NCBI RefSeq assembly: GCF_000169095.1 | Contig: NZ_AAVU01000029.1 | Span: 1 to 64,000, forward strand | DNA length: 64,000 nucleotides | Direction: 5' to 3' | DNA from: Lyngbya sp. PCC 8106 | GTDB taxonomy: Bacteria; Cyanobacteriota; Cyanobacteriia; Cyanobacteriales; Microcoleaceae | Shown: positions 1 to 8,668 of the stretch, in pieces | How the letters are laid out: each line of letters begins with the position of its first letter | Position numbering within the stretch: the stretch's first letter is position 1 | Program-made: the position numbers and the translations under genes | Notes under the pieces: model-generated | What the model was told of the DNA's origin: nothing | Seen by the model: the letters and a program-made list of their open reading frames with translations, nothing else | Database searches by the model: none

Positions 1-1
1 G

Positions 2-1195
2 AACTACACTTACCGCATTTACCCCAGTGCCGCTCAACAGAAATCAATGTTGAGTTGGCTGGAGACTTGTAGACGACTATACAATCGTTGTCTGCGAGAC
101 TTGAAAGATTGGATGAATAGTCGGAAGTGTACGATTGATAGGTGTTCTCTGGATAGAGAATACATTATGCCGACCGAGACTCCTTTCCCCGGTTACATAG
201 AGCAAAAGCGACAGTTAACGCAATGGAAAAAGACCAACCCTTACTTAAAAGAAGTTCACTCTCAAGTCACTCAAGATGTAGTCAAAAGATTACATAACTC
301 TTGGGAATCTTTCAGACAAAGAGGACGAGGTTTTCCACGCTACAAGAAATATGGTCGCTATCAATCATTTTTGTTTCCTCAATTCAAAAACAATCCAATC
401 GAAGGGAATCAGATTAAACTCCCTAAGTTTGGTCTTGTAGATATCAACCTGCACCGTGAAATCCCTCAAGGATTTAGTATTAAAGGGGTGCGAGTTGTAT
501 CAAGATGCAGAGGAACAAAATGGTTTGTTGTGATCACAATTCAAGCTGATGTTTCGATACCAGATACACCTTCTTTTGGGAGAGCTATCGGGATCGACTT
601 AGGGTTGATCGATCTTGTGGCTACATCAGATGGACTAACCATTCCTAGACCTAAGTTTTTTGTAGAGCTACAAAGCAAGCTTAAATTGCTGCAACGTAGA
701 GCATCTCGAAAACAGAAACGGTCTAAAAATTGGGAGAAAGAACAAGTTAAAGTAGCACGATTACATAACAGAATTGCCAACACCCGCAAGGATTTTCACC
801 TAAAAACAGCCCATCAACTTTGTGATCAAGCTGACTCAATATTTGTTGAAGACATTGATTTTAGAGTGATGGCAAAAGGTTTTCTGGGTAAGCATTCTCT
901 AGATGCAGGGTTTGGGCAGTTCAGAGACTTATTAAAATGGGTGTGTTGGAAACGAGGAAAGTTCTTTTCCGTTGTTGATCACAGAGGAACATCTAAGCAG
1001 TGTCCTAGCTGTGGCAGTGAATGGAATAACAACCTTTCAGTTCGTTGGCATACCTGTGATGAATGTGACTATTCAAACAACAGAGATATTGCCTCAGCCG
1101 AGGTAATTTGTAATCGTGGAATCGAAAAGTACCCAAGGATCATTGGGGAACGGAAACCGCCTACTGAATGCGTACTGTCGGGGGAGAAATCCTAG
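2..1195 (+). CDS. tnpB: TnpB, IS200/IS605-family RNA-guided nuclease (5' end outside window)
   Basis: The reading frame is open from base 2. It encodes a TnpB-type N-terminus (NYTYRIYPSAAQQKS) before the first in-window ATG at 47, so the true start lies upstream of the window. The RuvC-like core is complete: an Asp in AIGIDLGLIDL, a Glu in IFVEDIDFRVM and an Asp in NNRDIASAEV. A zinc ribbon of two CxxC pairs (CPSCG and CDEC) sits between the last two. TnpB proteins are guided by an RNA made from the element's right end and cut DNA next to the element. No internal stop is seen, so the protein may be active. Any tnpA partner would be left of the window. Confidence 0.93.
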   Translation, partial: NYTYRIYPSAAQQKSMLSWLETCRRLYNRCLRDLKDWMNSRKCTIDRCSLDREYIMPTETPFPGYIEQKRQLTQWKKTNPYLKEVHSQVTQDVVKRLHNSWESFRQRGRGFPRYKKYGRYQSFLFPQFKNNPIEGNQIKLPKFGLVDINLHREIPQGFSIKGVRVVSRCRGTKWFVVITIQADVSIPDTPSFGRAIGIDLGLIDLVATSDGLTIPRPKFFVELQSKLKLLQRRASRKQKRSKNWEKEQVKVARLHNRIANTRKDFHLKTAHQLCDQADSIFVEDIDFRVMAKGFLGKHSLDAGFGQFRDLLKWVCWKRGKFFSVVDHRGTSKQCPSCGSEWNNNLSVRWHTCDECDYSNNRDIASAEVICNRGIEKYPRIIGERKPPTECVLSGEKS

Positions 1196-1279
1196 ACAAG
1201 TGCAACGTAGGAAATCTTGATTGCGAGGTCAAGAAGCCCGCGTTATATTGCTAGGCAATTAACGCCGGGAGAATGTCAC
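1196..1279 (+). mobile_element. IS200/IS605 right end with hairpin (likely omegaRNA 3' region)
   Basis: Directly after the tnpB stop an imperfect hairpin is visible. The left arm at 1237-1251 (CCCGCGTTATATTGC) pairs with the right arm at 1255-1269 (GCAATTAACGCCGGG) with one bulged G, around a TAG loop. It is followed by GAGAATGTCAC. This hairpin-plus-tail layout is typical of cyanobacterial IS200/IS605 right ends, where TnpA recognises the hairpin and the TnpB guide RNA is transcribed. The exact cleavage point is inferred to lie near 1279. Beyond it, up to 1377, I see only the upstream region of the FMN reductase gene. Confidence 0.7.
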
Positions 1280-1377
1280 ATAGATGTTAATTGTAGAGAT
1301 AGCGCAACTACAAACTTGTGTTATATTAAACGTAGTCGGAATGAGTACGACTTAGCAATCAAGTTTGGGATCATAGT

Positions 1378-1920
1378 ATGGTAAAAATTGTAGGAATTGG
1401 TGGGAGTCTGCGTTGGGAGTCCTACAGTCAGCAGGCGTTAAAAATAGCAGCGCAACGGGTAGAAGTCTTGGGTGCGGAAGTAGAAATATTAGACTTGCGC
1501 CAGATGCGTCTACCTTTTTGTGATGGGGGAAAAGAATATCCCGACTATCCCGACGTGGAAAAATTACGAGAAACCGTTAAGCAAGCAGATGGGTTAATTT
1601 TAGCAACACCAGAATATCACGGTAGCGTTAGTGGTGTGATTAAAAATGCCTTAGATTTAATGAGTTTTGAGCAGCTTGACGGTAAAGTAGCTGGTTTAAT
1701 CAGTGTGTTGGGGGGTCAAGTTAATAGTAATGCTTTAAATGACCTGAGATTAATTATGCGATGGGTTCATGCTTGGGTTATTCCCGAACAAATTGCCATT
1801 GGTCAAGCTTGGGGTGCTTTTAACGAAGAAGGAAAGTTACTCGATGAAAAGTTATCTCAACGGTTTGATGGATTTGCTCAAAGTTTAGTAGATAATACCA
1901 CAAAATTACGTGGAAATTAG
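1378..1920 (+). CDS. NADPH-dependent FMN reductase family flavoprotein
   Basis: A 180-residue flavodoxin-like protein of the NADPH-dependent FMN reductase/azoreductase family. The N-terminal phosphate-binding segment (VGIGGSLRWESYS) and the TPEYHGSVSGVIKNALD segment that contacts flavin are both clear, and the length is normal for the family. Members reduce FMN, quinones or azo compounds with NAD(P)H in the cytoplasm; the physiological substrate cannot be told from sequence. It stands alone on the + strand and is followed by a hairpin at 1933-1958. The start is the ATG at 1378. Confidence 0.88.
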   Translation: MVKIVGIGGSLRWESYSQQALKIAAQRVEVLGAEVEILDLRQMRLPFCDGGKEYPDYPDVEKLRETVKQADGLILATPEYHGSVSGVIKNALDLMSFEQLDGKVAGLISVLGGQVNSNALNDLRLIMRWVHAWVIPEQIAIGQAWGAFNEEGKLLDEKLSQRFDGFAQSLVDNTTKLRGN

Positions 1921-1932
1921 TTAATAATTATA

Positions 1933-1958
1933 GAGACGTTCTCATCGGGGAGCGTCTC
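1933..1958 (+). terminator. Hairpin after FMN reductase gene
   Basis: GAGACG at 1933-1938 and CGTCTC at 1953-1958 form the base of an 11-bp stem with G-T pairs in its upper part and an ATCG loop. It lies 12 bp after the stop codon. There is no strong T-run, so termination is likely but not certain. Confidence 0.5.
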
Positions 1959-2097
1959 CAAAATAGATGAGCATAACCAGACTAAGTACAAGAGCTTACT
2001 CCAAATGAGTGACACACAAACGGGCGATGTGCTATCGGACAATTATTGACTAAAATGAGACATAATCTTTTTTGTTCTGATTTTAGGGAAAAAGTCA

Positions 2098-3690
2098 ATG
2101 CTAAAAAATATCAGTCATGCCGGGGGAGTCAACCCACAAGCAAAAGAGAGAAGGGAACAAACCGAAGAAATTCTATTTAGTACACCTTTTGGTTATATGT
2201 TCCCCGACTTGGTAATGGGGGAAAATACAGAGGCGAATAAATTACCTGTAGCCAGCAACACGGTTCCTGCTTTAAAGATGCTAGGAGACGCCATGGCTGA
2301 CTTAGGAGAAGCGGGGGCAGAAATGAAGAAATTCAACTCTAATATTCCTTCTGTTTTTACCTATTTAGGTCAGTTTATTGATCACGATATTACCGCTCGA
2401 ACAGATCGGGAAACAGAGATCAGTATGATTAGTATTGGTGATAATGCCAATGATGAATTAAAACCGATTGACCCACAAATTATTATCAATAAGCTCAAAA
2501 ATGGGCGGCGTCCTCAGCTTGATCTCGATAGTCTTTATGGTGACGGGCCAGCATTAATACCGGGCGGAAAAGTTGGAGCAAATACAGAAGCTCAGTTTCT
2601 TTATGAGGATGAAAGCTTACTGTTAAAAGTTCAAGATTTGGGTAAATTTGTGGATTTACCTCGGGCTGATCGCAAAGCCAAAATTGCGGATATGCGTAAT
2701 GATGAAAACGTGATTATTAGTCAGCTTCATGCTGCTTTTTTAAAGTTTCATAATGTAATTGCTTGTACTTTACCGAAACATTTATCTCCTCAAAGTCGGT
2801 ATATTTATGCTCGTCAGTTTGTGCGTTGGTGTTATCAGTATGTTGTCATCAATGACTATCTCAGATCAGTTTGCGACCCCAATATTGTAGACGATATTCT
2901 GCTCAACGGGCCGCGTTTTTATCTCCCTGGCTTTAGTGGAAATTCGGTTTTTATGCCGCTAGAATTCTCCGTCGCCGGATTTCGGTTTGGTCACTCGATG
3001 ATTCGTCCGTTTTATCAACTTAATCGTCAGTCTCAAGTCAAAATTATGAATCTCTTGGGTGTTTCCAAAGATCGACCTCAAGAGTCTGATTTGCTAGAAA
3101 AGAACGGTGATAATTATCAACTCAAGAAAAGTTTTAGTGTTGACTGGGAAAACTTTGTCAGATTTGTACCGGATGAACCGATTCCTAACGTCGCTCGTAA
3201 AATCGATCCGCAGATTTCTCAAGGCTTATTTGATCTTCAACTCGACGGAGTAAGAGCGAATACATTCATGTCTCATTTAGCTCAACGAAATCTAGTCAGA
3301 GGTTATTCATTGAGTTTACCAACTGGACAAAAACTAGCTAAAGCATTTGGTTTTCAACCCCTAACAAGAGAAGATTTAATCGATAAAGAACCGAATGAAA
3401 AACTAAAGCAAGCACTTGAATATGGGAATTTTGGAGACAGAACACCTTTATGGTATTACATTCTCAAAGAAGCCGCATTACAAACAGGAGGAAACACGTT
3501 AGGAGCTGTAGGAAGTAGTATTGTTGCAGAGACTTTAATTGGGTTAGTCAAACAAGATCCCAACAGCTATTTAAACCATTTGCATAATCCGGCTGTACGA
3601 CCCAATGGAATTCGCATTCCTCGGCTTTATGGTCGTGCTTCAATCATTAACTCGATTGGAGATATTTTATCCTGTGCAGGAGTTCGTTAG
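2098..3690 (+). CDS. Animal-type haem peroxidase (peroxidase-cyclooxygenase superfamily)
   Basis: A 530-residue protein with a single An_peroxidase domain. The distal haem motif is FTYLGQFIDHDIT, with the catalytic His next to the calcium-binding Asp near residue 96. The helix holding IISQLHAAFLKFHN follows, then the proximal haem motif FRFGHSMIRPF near residue 299, and a C-terminal DLQLDGVRANTFMSHLAQRN segment. No signal peptide is seen, so a cytoplasmic enzyme is likely. Bacterial members of this superfamily are found in cyanobacteria such as Lyngbya, where they oxidise halides or organic donors with hydrogen peroxide. The physiological substrate is unknown. It is not obviously co-transcribed with its neighbours. 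Confidence 0.9.
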   Translation: MLKNISHAGGVNPQAKERREQTEEILFSTPFGYMFPDLVMGENTEANKLPVASNTVPALKMLGDAMADLGEAGAEMKKFNSNIPSVFTYLGQFIDHDITARTDRETEISMISIGDNANDELKPIDPQIIINKLKNGRRPQLDLDSLYGDGPALIPGGKVGANTEAQFLYEDESLLLKVQDLGKFVDLPRADRKAKIADMRNDENVIISQLHAAFLKFHNVIACTLPKHLSPQSRYIYARQFVRWCYQYVVINDYLRSVCDPNIVDDILLNGPRFYLPGFSGNSVFMPLEFSVAGFRFGHSMIRPFYQLNRQSQVKIMNLLGVSKDRPQESDLLEKNGDNYQLKKSFSVDWENFVRFVPDEPIPNVARKIDPQISQGLFDLQLDGVRANTFMSHLAQRNLVRGYSLSLPTGQKLAKAFGFQPLTREDLIDKEPNEKLKQALEYGNFGDRTPLWYYILKEAALQTGGNTLGAVGSSIVAETLIGLVKQDPNSYLNHLHNPAVRPNGIRIPRLYGRASIINSIGDILSCAGVR

Positions 3691-3839
3691 AGATTAATTA
3701 AAATCAGTTAGAATCTGAGTTTTAACTCTGTCTATGTTAAAAGTTTGTCTCCTATTCATCTGGATGAAAAAGTTAAAGGTTGTCAAAATCTTTCTCTCAT
3801 TCAGATGATATTTTTATGGGTTGCTATCTATAAAACCGC

Positions 3840-4580
3840 TTATAAAATTAACCAAATCGCTAAACCCCAAAAGGGAACAAATCTTAACCCTCGCTTTCGA
3901 CTATCAACGGGTTCAATACTTCCCATTAAGATGATTTGGAAAATATAAAATAAAACCACATCAACACAAAAAGCAATCGTAACGCGATTACTCATAAAAT
4001 TTCCGATAAAAAATTCTGTTTTAGCCGGAATATCTCCAAATTCAGGTCGAGCAAAAACAGCCCAAAAAACAGAGACTATTCCCACAATTAAGCCAATATA
4101 ACCAAATATTTTCGCTAATAAACCTTTAGTTTGTTTTTCTTCGGGTTGTAGTTCAGGAACAGTAAATCGCCACGCCATATAAGGAAGTAAAAAAGTATTG
4201 GTGAGGAACATTGCCAAACTCCAAATGATAATTTTTGGGAGTTCTTTACCTTTAGAATCAAGCAGTAATAAAGGCAAAAACATCAAAATCCAGGCTTCCG
4301 CAAAGTTGAATAAACTCTCAATCCACGGATGAACAATTGGGGCTTGCATAGATTTAATCCCCACTGCATTGAAAAGTGGTAAAATAAAGAAAAAATTAAT
4401 TGATTCGTTGACAATTTCCTTAAGAGTTTCCGGTTGAACAGCCCAAATGGGTTCACCAGGAAGGAGTTGTTGGGACGGAGAAAGCAGTAAAATATAAATG
4501 TAGATAGCCGAGAGTAGCCACAATAATGCAGAAATTAAACGTTGAGACGGTTGGAGTTTGGTAAAATTTGATTGTGCCAT
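3840..4580 (-). CDS. Conserved multi-span membrane protein, function unknown
   Basis: I do not recognise a named family. The protein is about 246 residues with roughly six hydrophobic helices: around WLLSAIYIYILLL, INFFFILPLFNAVG, AWILMFLPLLLL, IIIWSLAMFLTNTF, IFGYIGLIVGIVSVFWAVFA and TIAFCVDVVLFYIFQIIL. A GTG at 4604 could extend it by eight residues. I prefer the ATG at 4580, which has an AGG-containing ribosome-binding site 8-12 bases upstream. It is divergent from the oxygenase gene that begins at 4630. The general look is that of small cyanobacterial plasma or thylakoid membrane proteins; no function is assigned. Confidence 0.72.
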   Translation of the reverse strand: MAQSNFTKLQPSQRLISALLWLLSAIYIYILLLSPSQQLLPGEPIWAVQPETLKEIVNESINFFFILPLFNAVGIKSMQAPIVHPWIESLFNFAEAWILMFLPLLLLDSKGKELPKIIIWSLAMFLTNTFLLPYMAWRFTVPELQPEEKQTKGLLAKIFGYIGLIVGIVSVFWAVFARPEFGDIPAKTEFFIGNFMSNRVTIAFCVDVVLFYIFQIILMGSIEPVDSRKRGLRFVPFWGLAIWLIL

Positions 4581-4629
4581 TGAGTAACCTAACTGATCTC
4601 TCACAAATTTTAAACGATTCGATCCAGAA

Positions 4630-5232
4630 ATGAACTATTTTTCTCAAAAACAAAATGCTTTTTCTCTAACCTATCTCAACTCGCTGCGCGGAGAAATTCT
4701 GGCTTGTCCTTATCTCGCTATCAACAACCTTAACCGTGATTTTATCGACACAAAAGGGTTTTCAGTGGTGTTTAAACGCTCGAAACAGGCGGAAGTCGAA
4801 CGGCGCTTTCCTTTCTTTAAAAGCTATCTAGAACAGGCGTTAAAGCCTTCTTGTAATGCTTTTTATCTTAACCCTCTGGTGTTACAAGCGGGTTCAAGAG
4901 TTGATCCTCATATTGATCGATCTTTACGATCTTATTGCAAAACCGTTGAACCGCCTGCATTTGTGAGTGTTTTATATGTGCAAGTTCCTGATTATTTACA
5001 AGGGGGAGAACTGGTTTTACGTTCTTATAAAAAGCAAGTCGGACAGATTAAACCTCAAGTGAATACTTTACTGTTTTTTCAGGGAAATCTCACCCATTCT
5101 GTGAATGCGGTTAAAACAACTGGAACTCGTTTGAGTTTAGTTTGTGAACAATATAATTTGAGTGAAACTGAATTGCAAGAAATTCCAGAGTTTACGATAG
5201 AATCAAGAGCAGCAAAGACCAAACGGAAGTAA
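4630..5232 (+). CDS. 2OG-Fe(II) oxygenase (prolyl 4-hydroxylase-like)
   Basis: A 200-residue protein with the double-stranded beta-helix fold of 2-oxoglutarate/Fe(II) dioxygenases. The iron triad is visible as HxD in RVDPHIDRSL (near residue 93) and a distal His in GNLTHSVNAV (near 155). An Arg in TGTRLSLVCEQ would bind 2-oxoglutarate. These enzymes hydroxylate protein side chains or small molecules; the substrate is unknown here. It is divergent from the membrane protein upstream. The start is the ATG at 4630. Confidence 0.85.
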   Translation: MNYFSQKQNAFSLTYLNSLRGEILACPYLAINNLNRDFIDTKGFSVVFKRSKQAEVERRFPFFKSYLEQALKPSCNAFYLNPLVLQAGSRVDPHIDRSLRSYCKTVEPPAFVSVLYVQVPDYLQGGELVLRSYKKQVGQIKPQVNTLLFFQGNLTHSVNAVKTTGTRLSLVCEQYNLSETELQEIPEFTIESRAAKTKRK

Positions 5233-5378
5233 GTCTAGACCTACGCCATTTAATCAGAGTGATTACACATTTATAGAAAACTTATAGAGATCATCTTTCG
5301 GGGTTCAATACAACCCATCGACGGAATAGTTCAACGATTATTTTCCAATGATTTCCAGTAAGGTGATGGAATAATATT

Positions 5379-5795
5379 TTATTCCTCTTGTAATAAAATG
5401 ATAAATCCCTCTTGGGTAAAATGTTTATCATTGGTTAGCACTTCAATAATATCTAATTGACGCATAGTCTGCATTGAGATACAGTCTGTTAAACTATATC
5501 CTTTGTCAGGTCTATTTTTATAGAGATTTAAACCATCCATAAATGATTCGTGTGTTTGTTGAATTACCCGAACATTCGGATTAATAATAATTCCCTCAAC
5601 CAGTTTAACAATACGTTGACGCATTTGATATCCGTATGTTGAAAAGAAGGTTAGCACTTCAACTAAAACTTCTTCAGTTGTCACCAGATTAGCCCGTTGC
5701 AAAGTCTTAGTAATTTCTAAAACTCTGTTATGCCAGTTATCGGCTGGGTTTATTGAAGCAACCCAGTAAAATGTATCAGCAAATATAGTTTTCAT
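5379..5795 (-). CDS. PIN-domain toxin-like ribonuclease
   Basis: A 138-residue PIN-domain protein. Acidic residues expected to bind the catalytic metal are in MKTIFADTFYW (Asp7), EEVLVEVL, SLTDCISM and LTNDKHF. PIN toxins cleave RNA in VapBC-type toxin-antitoxin pairs. I chose the ATG at 5795 over the TTG at 5798: it overlaps the stop of the antitoxin-like gene by one base (TGATG), which implies translational coupling. It is the last gene of the operon NACHT NTPase - antitoxin - toxin. Confidence 0.85.
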   Translation of the reverse strand: MKTIFADTFYWVASINPADNWHNRVLEITKTLQRANLVTTEEVLVEVLTFFSTYGYQMRQRIVKLVEGIIINPNVRVIQQTHESFMDGLNLYKNRPDKGYSLTDCISMQTMRQLDIIEVLTNDKHFTQEGFIILLQEE

Positions 5796-6097
5796 CAATC
5801 TTGTTTCGGAGTCTTGTAAATATAATGATTGTGTTGTTCAGCACCATCTTTGGGAAGCTGTTTAATTTCCTCATCCGTCATATCACCTGTAACCTGTTCA
5901 AAAAGTTCTAGCAAAGATTGTCCTGTTGTTTGAGGTTCGACAGTCTGTTGAACTAAATAAGCTTTGATAGCTTCTTTAATTTGGTCAATTACTCCGTCTA
6001 GAGAGTTATCCTCAACTCGACATCCAGCAATTTCTGGACTATACGCAGAATATCCGGTTTCATTTTGTTCGATTTGAATACTGATTTTAGTGTTCAT
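5795..6097 (-). CDS. HicB-like antitoxin partner of the PIN protein
   Basis: About 100 residues. The N-terminal half (ISIQIEQNETGYSAYSPEIAGC and the helix DGVIDQIKEAIKAYL) has the partial RNase H fold of HicB-type antitoxins. The tail (MTDEEIKQLPKDGAEQHNHYIY) resembles toxin-binding tails of antitoxins paired with PIN toxins. The ATG at 6097 has a good ribosome-binding site (AAGGAGAAAAG) and overlaps the end of the NACHT gene by 11 bases; an earlier in-frame Met at 6124 lies inside that gene. It is predicted to neutralise the PIN protein encoded directly downstream and to autoregulate the pair. Confidence 0.82.
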   Translation of the reverse strand: MNTKISIQIEQNETGYSAYSPEIAGCRVEDNSLDGVIDQIKEAIKAYLVQQTVEPQTTGQSLLELFEQVTGDMTDEEIKQLPKDGAEQHNHYIYKTPKQD

Positions 6098-8525
6098 CTT
6101 TTCTCCTTGATTTCCACTTTTCAATTTCCTCTATAGGCAATAATAACGTTTCTTCTATCTCTTGTCGAACCTCTCGACTCACATAACAATCACTGTTTAA
6201 ACATTCAACAAGCAACAAATTAGCATCATAATACTGTTGTAATAGCTTCTTTTGTTCATTATTAAATTTCCAGTTATGTCCAATATTACGCCACAGAATC
6301 ATTAAGCTTCTGATATCTTCGCACCATATTGGACGAACAGAAGCCCATAATTTTTGAAATTTTTCTTGTTCTTGATGAGGGTCAGGAAACTCTCTAAGCA
6401 GATTCTTCAATTTTGTTTTAATAATTTGTAATTTTATTTTAATATCTGAACTAAAAGTATAGTGCTTGCAAATATCATCAATGCTGGTTATGATAGCATC
6501 TTTAGGTAAAAAAGATGAAGAATCACGGAATTGATTTAACAGATAAAGCTCATGATCTAAAGAAAGTTCAGGCTCGCACTGAATATCAACATGAAATTCT
6601 TTCTGAATATCAACGTGAAATTCTTTTACCATCTCAATAAGTTGAGCCTCGTAAAAAATGCGAAATGAATAAATGAATTCAGCACAGAAGTAAAAAATTC
6701 TTATTGATAAATTATGACTGGATCTGATTTTTATAGAGTCTGCTTTGTGATCTAGCCATAGGAGAAATTTCTGTACTTTTTCATTATTCTGTACTAATAA
6801 ATCTATTGATGTTTTTAAATTTAGTAAAAAACTGTCAGCACTATCTAACATCTGAACGGTCAGAAGAAATACCTCTCGCCAGTTAGGTTCTGTAATATGA
6901 CTAACTAATTCTCTCAAAGTTGGATCATTAATATCGTATTGATTACAATTGGTGACAATCTTACGAGCAGTTAAATACTCGTGAAATGTTAGATGGGAAA
7001 AAGAATAAATATTTCTGGCTCGTTCTACTAATAAGCCGTGCTGTGCTTCTATAGATTTTAACACAGCTTCACTGTCTAACTCTAATGCTTTAGGATCAGT
7101 CTTTGCATTGGGTAAATTTTGAATATATTCACTAATATAACGTTCTATTTCCCGTTTTTTAAAAAAGTAGTCACCCGCTTGAAAAGTTGTGTGAGCGATT
7201 CGACTCAGTAAGTCTTCCTTCCGTTTTAGGGATAATCCTTTATAAACTTGATCGCGTTCAATATTACGGTTTACATCCCATGTTTTCAGCAAAACATCAA
7301 GTCCAATTTCATAAAGTTCAGCACGATTACTGGGAAAACTACCCACATTTTCAAACACCAAACACAACAAAGTTAGGAGTAGAGGATTGGTTGCAAGTTC
7401 GAGAATGGGTTCATCTTGTTTTAGCTTTTCGAGAAAACGTTCTGCTTTTACTGGATCGTTTTTACTGTGAAACCATTTTTGAGAAAAATTAGCAATTTGT
7501 TCTTCGTTAAAATCAGCAACTTCAACTTCAGTAAATTTTTCAAATGTGTATTCTTTTGCTGCAATCCGACAGGTGATTACAAATTGGTTTTGAGGAAATT
7601 GCTGTGAAAGCTGTTTAATCTCTCTCAAGATTCGGCTAGAGTCAATTTCTCTAACTTCGTCCAAGCCATCTAATAAAACGAAAAATTTTCCTGCTTTTAA
7701 CAGACTTGTTAGAGTTGAAATATCTTCCATTTCATTAGAATAACCTTTCAATAAACGTTGAAGGTATTCCAATAAATTCGGGTGTTCCTTAATATCTGCA
7801 AAATCTTTTAACGTGATAAATACTGGAACTCGTTCGGCTTGAAACGCTCCACCTATACACTGAATTGCCAAGTGTTTGAGAAATGTTGTTTTTCCCGCCC
7901 CTGGTTTTCCCAATATCATCAACTTCGAGAACTTTTCAGCCGCTTCTATACCGGGAATTCTTTCTTCTTTTACTGTACCCCGACCCCAACGTTCAAAATT
8001 TTCTCGACTAACTTTTTCTTGCAATTGGGCGATTTCCCGCCAAGTTCGTCCCGTAATTTTCTCTAAAATATTAACGTTTGTATAGATTTTCCCTAACTCA
8101 ATGGGTTGCGTCATATCAAGTACCCGCATCGTACCGCAACATTCTTGAATATAGGGCTGAATTTGCTGGCGTGTCTTCTTTACTAATGTTTGGATACTTA
8201 CGTCTGTGTTCTCAATAAACAATGAGCTATTAGAGTTCTCTGCTTGCCAACGTTGATATCGGTTGGTGAGATAATCCTTCAATCTACTTTCTTTTCCTGG
8301 GCCTTTCCCACCAATTTGAAACTTCTTGTAAATTCCACGCAAATGCTCTTTAAGAGAGCCTTCACTAATATTTAATTGCAGTGTAATTTGTATTCTACTC
8401 AGATCATCTCCGAACAGTGAAAGAAAAACCTCTTTTTCTTTGTCAGTTAGTCCCTTCTCATCGGCTAACTGGTCTAAAAAGTCTTTTGGGAACCCCATCT
8501 GCTGCACCAACTGCTTCTCTAACAT
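6087..8525 (-). CDS. HTH-NACHT domain NTPase, putative conflict/defence protein
   Basis: An 812-residue STAND NTPase. Residues 1-95 form a helix-turn-helix-like region (LTDKEKEVFLSLF... LNISEGSLKEHLRGIYKKF) that resembles LuxR-type or vWA-MoxR-associated N-terminal domains. The NACHT core follows: Walker A ILGKPGAGKTTFLKHLA near residue 205, Walker B FFVLLDGLDEV near 285, sensor-type TCR motif (FVITCRIAAKEY), and the winged-helix segment with ATNPLLLTLLC. The C-terminus (KKLLQQYYDANLLLVECLNS and EEIEKWKS) is a short helical module recurrent in cyanobacterial NACHT proteins. Bacterial NACHT proteins include antiphage effectors. The gene starts at the ATG at 8525, just below an AAGTCAG repeat array, and overlaps the antitoxin gene. 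Confidence 0.87.
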   Translation of the reverse strand: MLEKQLVQQMGFPKDFLDQLADEKGLTDKEKEVFLSLFGDDLSRIQITLQLNISEGSLKEHLRGIYKKFQIGGKGPGKESRLKDYLTNRYQRWQAENSNSSLFIENTDVSIQTLVKKTRQQIQPYIQECCGTMRVLDMTQPIELGKIYTNVNILEKITGRTWREIAQLQEKVSRENFERWGRGTVKEERIPGIEAAEKFSKLMILGKPGAGKTTFLKHLAIQCIGGAFQAERVPVFITLKDFADIKEHPNLLEYLQRLLKGYSNEMEDISTLTSLLKAGKFFVLLDGLDEVREIDSSRILREIKQLSQQFPQNQFVITCRIAAKEYTFEKFTEVEVADFNEEQIANFSQKWFHSKNDPVKAERFLEKLKQDEPILELATNPLLLTLLCLVFENVGSFPSNRAELYEIGLDVLLKTWDVNRNIERDQVYKGLSLKRKEDLLSRIAHTTFQAGDYFFKKREIERYISEYIQNLPNAKTDPKALELDSEAVLKSIEAQHGLLVERARNIYSFSHLTFHEYLTARKIVTNCNQYDINDPTLRELVSHITEPNWREVFLLTVQMLDSADSFLLNLKTSIDLLVQNNEKVQKFLLWLDHKADSIKIRSSHNLSIRIFYFCAEFIYSFRIFYEAQLIEMVKEFHVDIQKEFHVDIQCEPELSLDHELYLLNQFRDSSSFLPKDAIITSIDDICKHYTFSSDIKIKLQIIKTKLKNLLREFPDPHQEQEKFQKLWASVRPIWCEDIRSLMILWRNIGHNWKFNNEQKKLLQQYYDANLLLVECLNSDCYVSREVRQEIEETLLLPIEEIEKWKSRRKDEH

Positions 8526-8552
8526 ACCAGTTTAACTGCTTTTTTGGCTATT

Positions 8553-8607
8553 AAGTCAGAAAGTCAGGGTAAGTCAGGAAAGTCAGCTTAAGTCAGTTTC
8601 AAGTCAG
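8553..8607. repeat. Six-copy AAGTCAG repeat array in a divergent promoter region
   Basis: AAGTCAG occurs at 8553, 8561, 8571, 8580, 8590 and 8601, with spacings of 8-11 bases. It sits between the divergent NACHT gene (start 8525) and the nuclease-like gene (start 8669). Near-helical spacing would suit a cooperative operator. It could equally be a short tandemly repeated repetitive sequence of the heptameric kind found in cyanobacteria. Confidence 0.8.
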
Positions 8608-8668
8608 GGAAATAACTCCAAAATAAAAATGCGACAGTTAATTCAGTCGAGTTAATTGCATTAAAAAT

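Noticed and set aside
3745..3948. 67-codon + strand open frame
   Set aside because: It overlaps the 3' end of the membrane-protein gene on the other strand and has no ribosome-binding site or recognisable motif.
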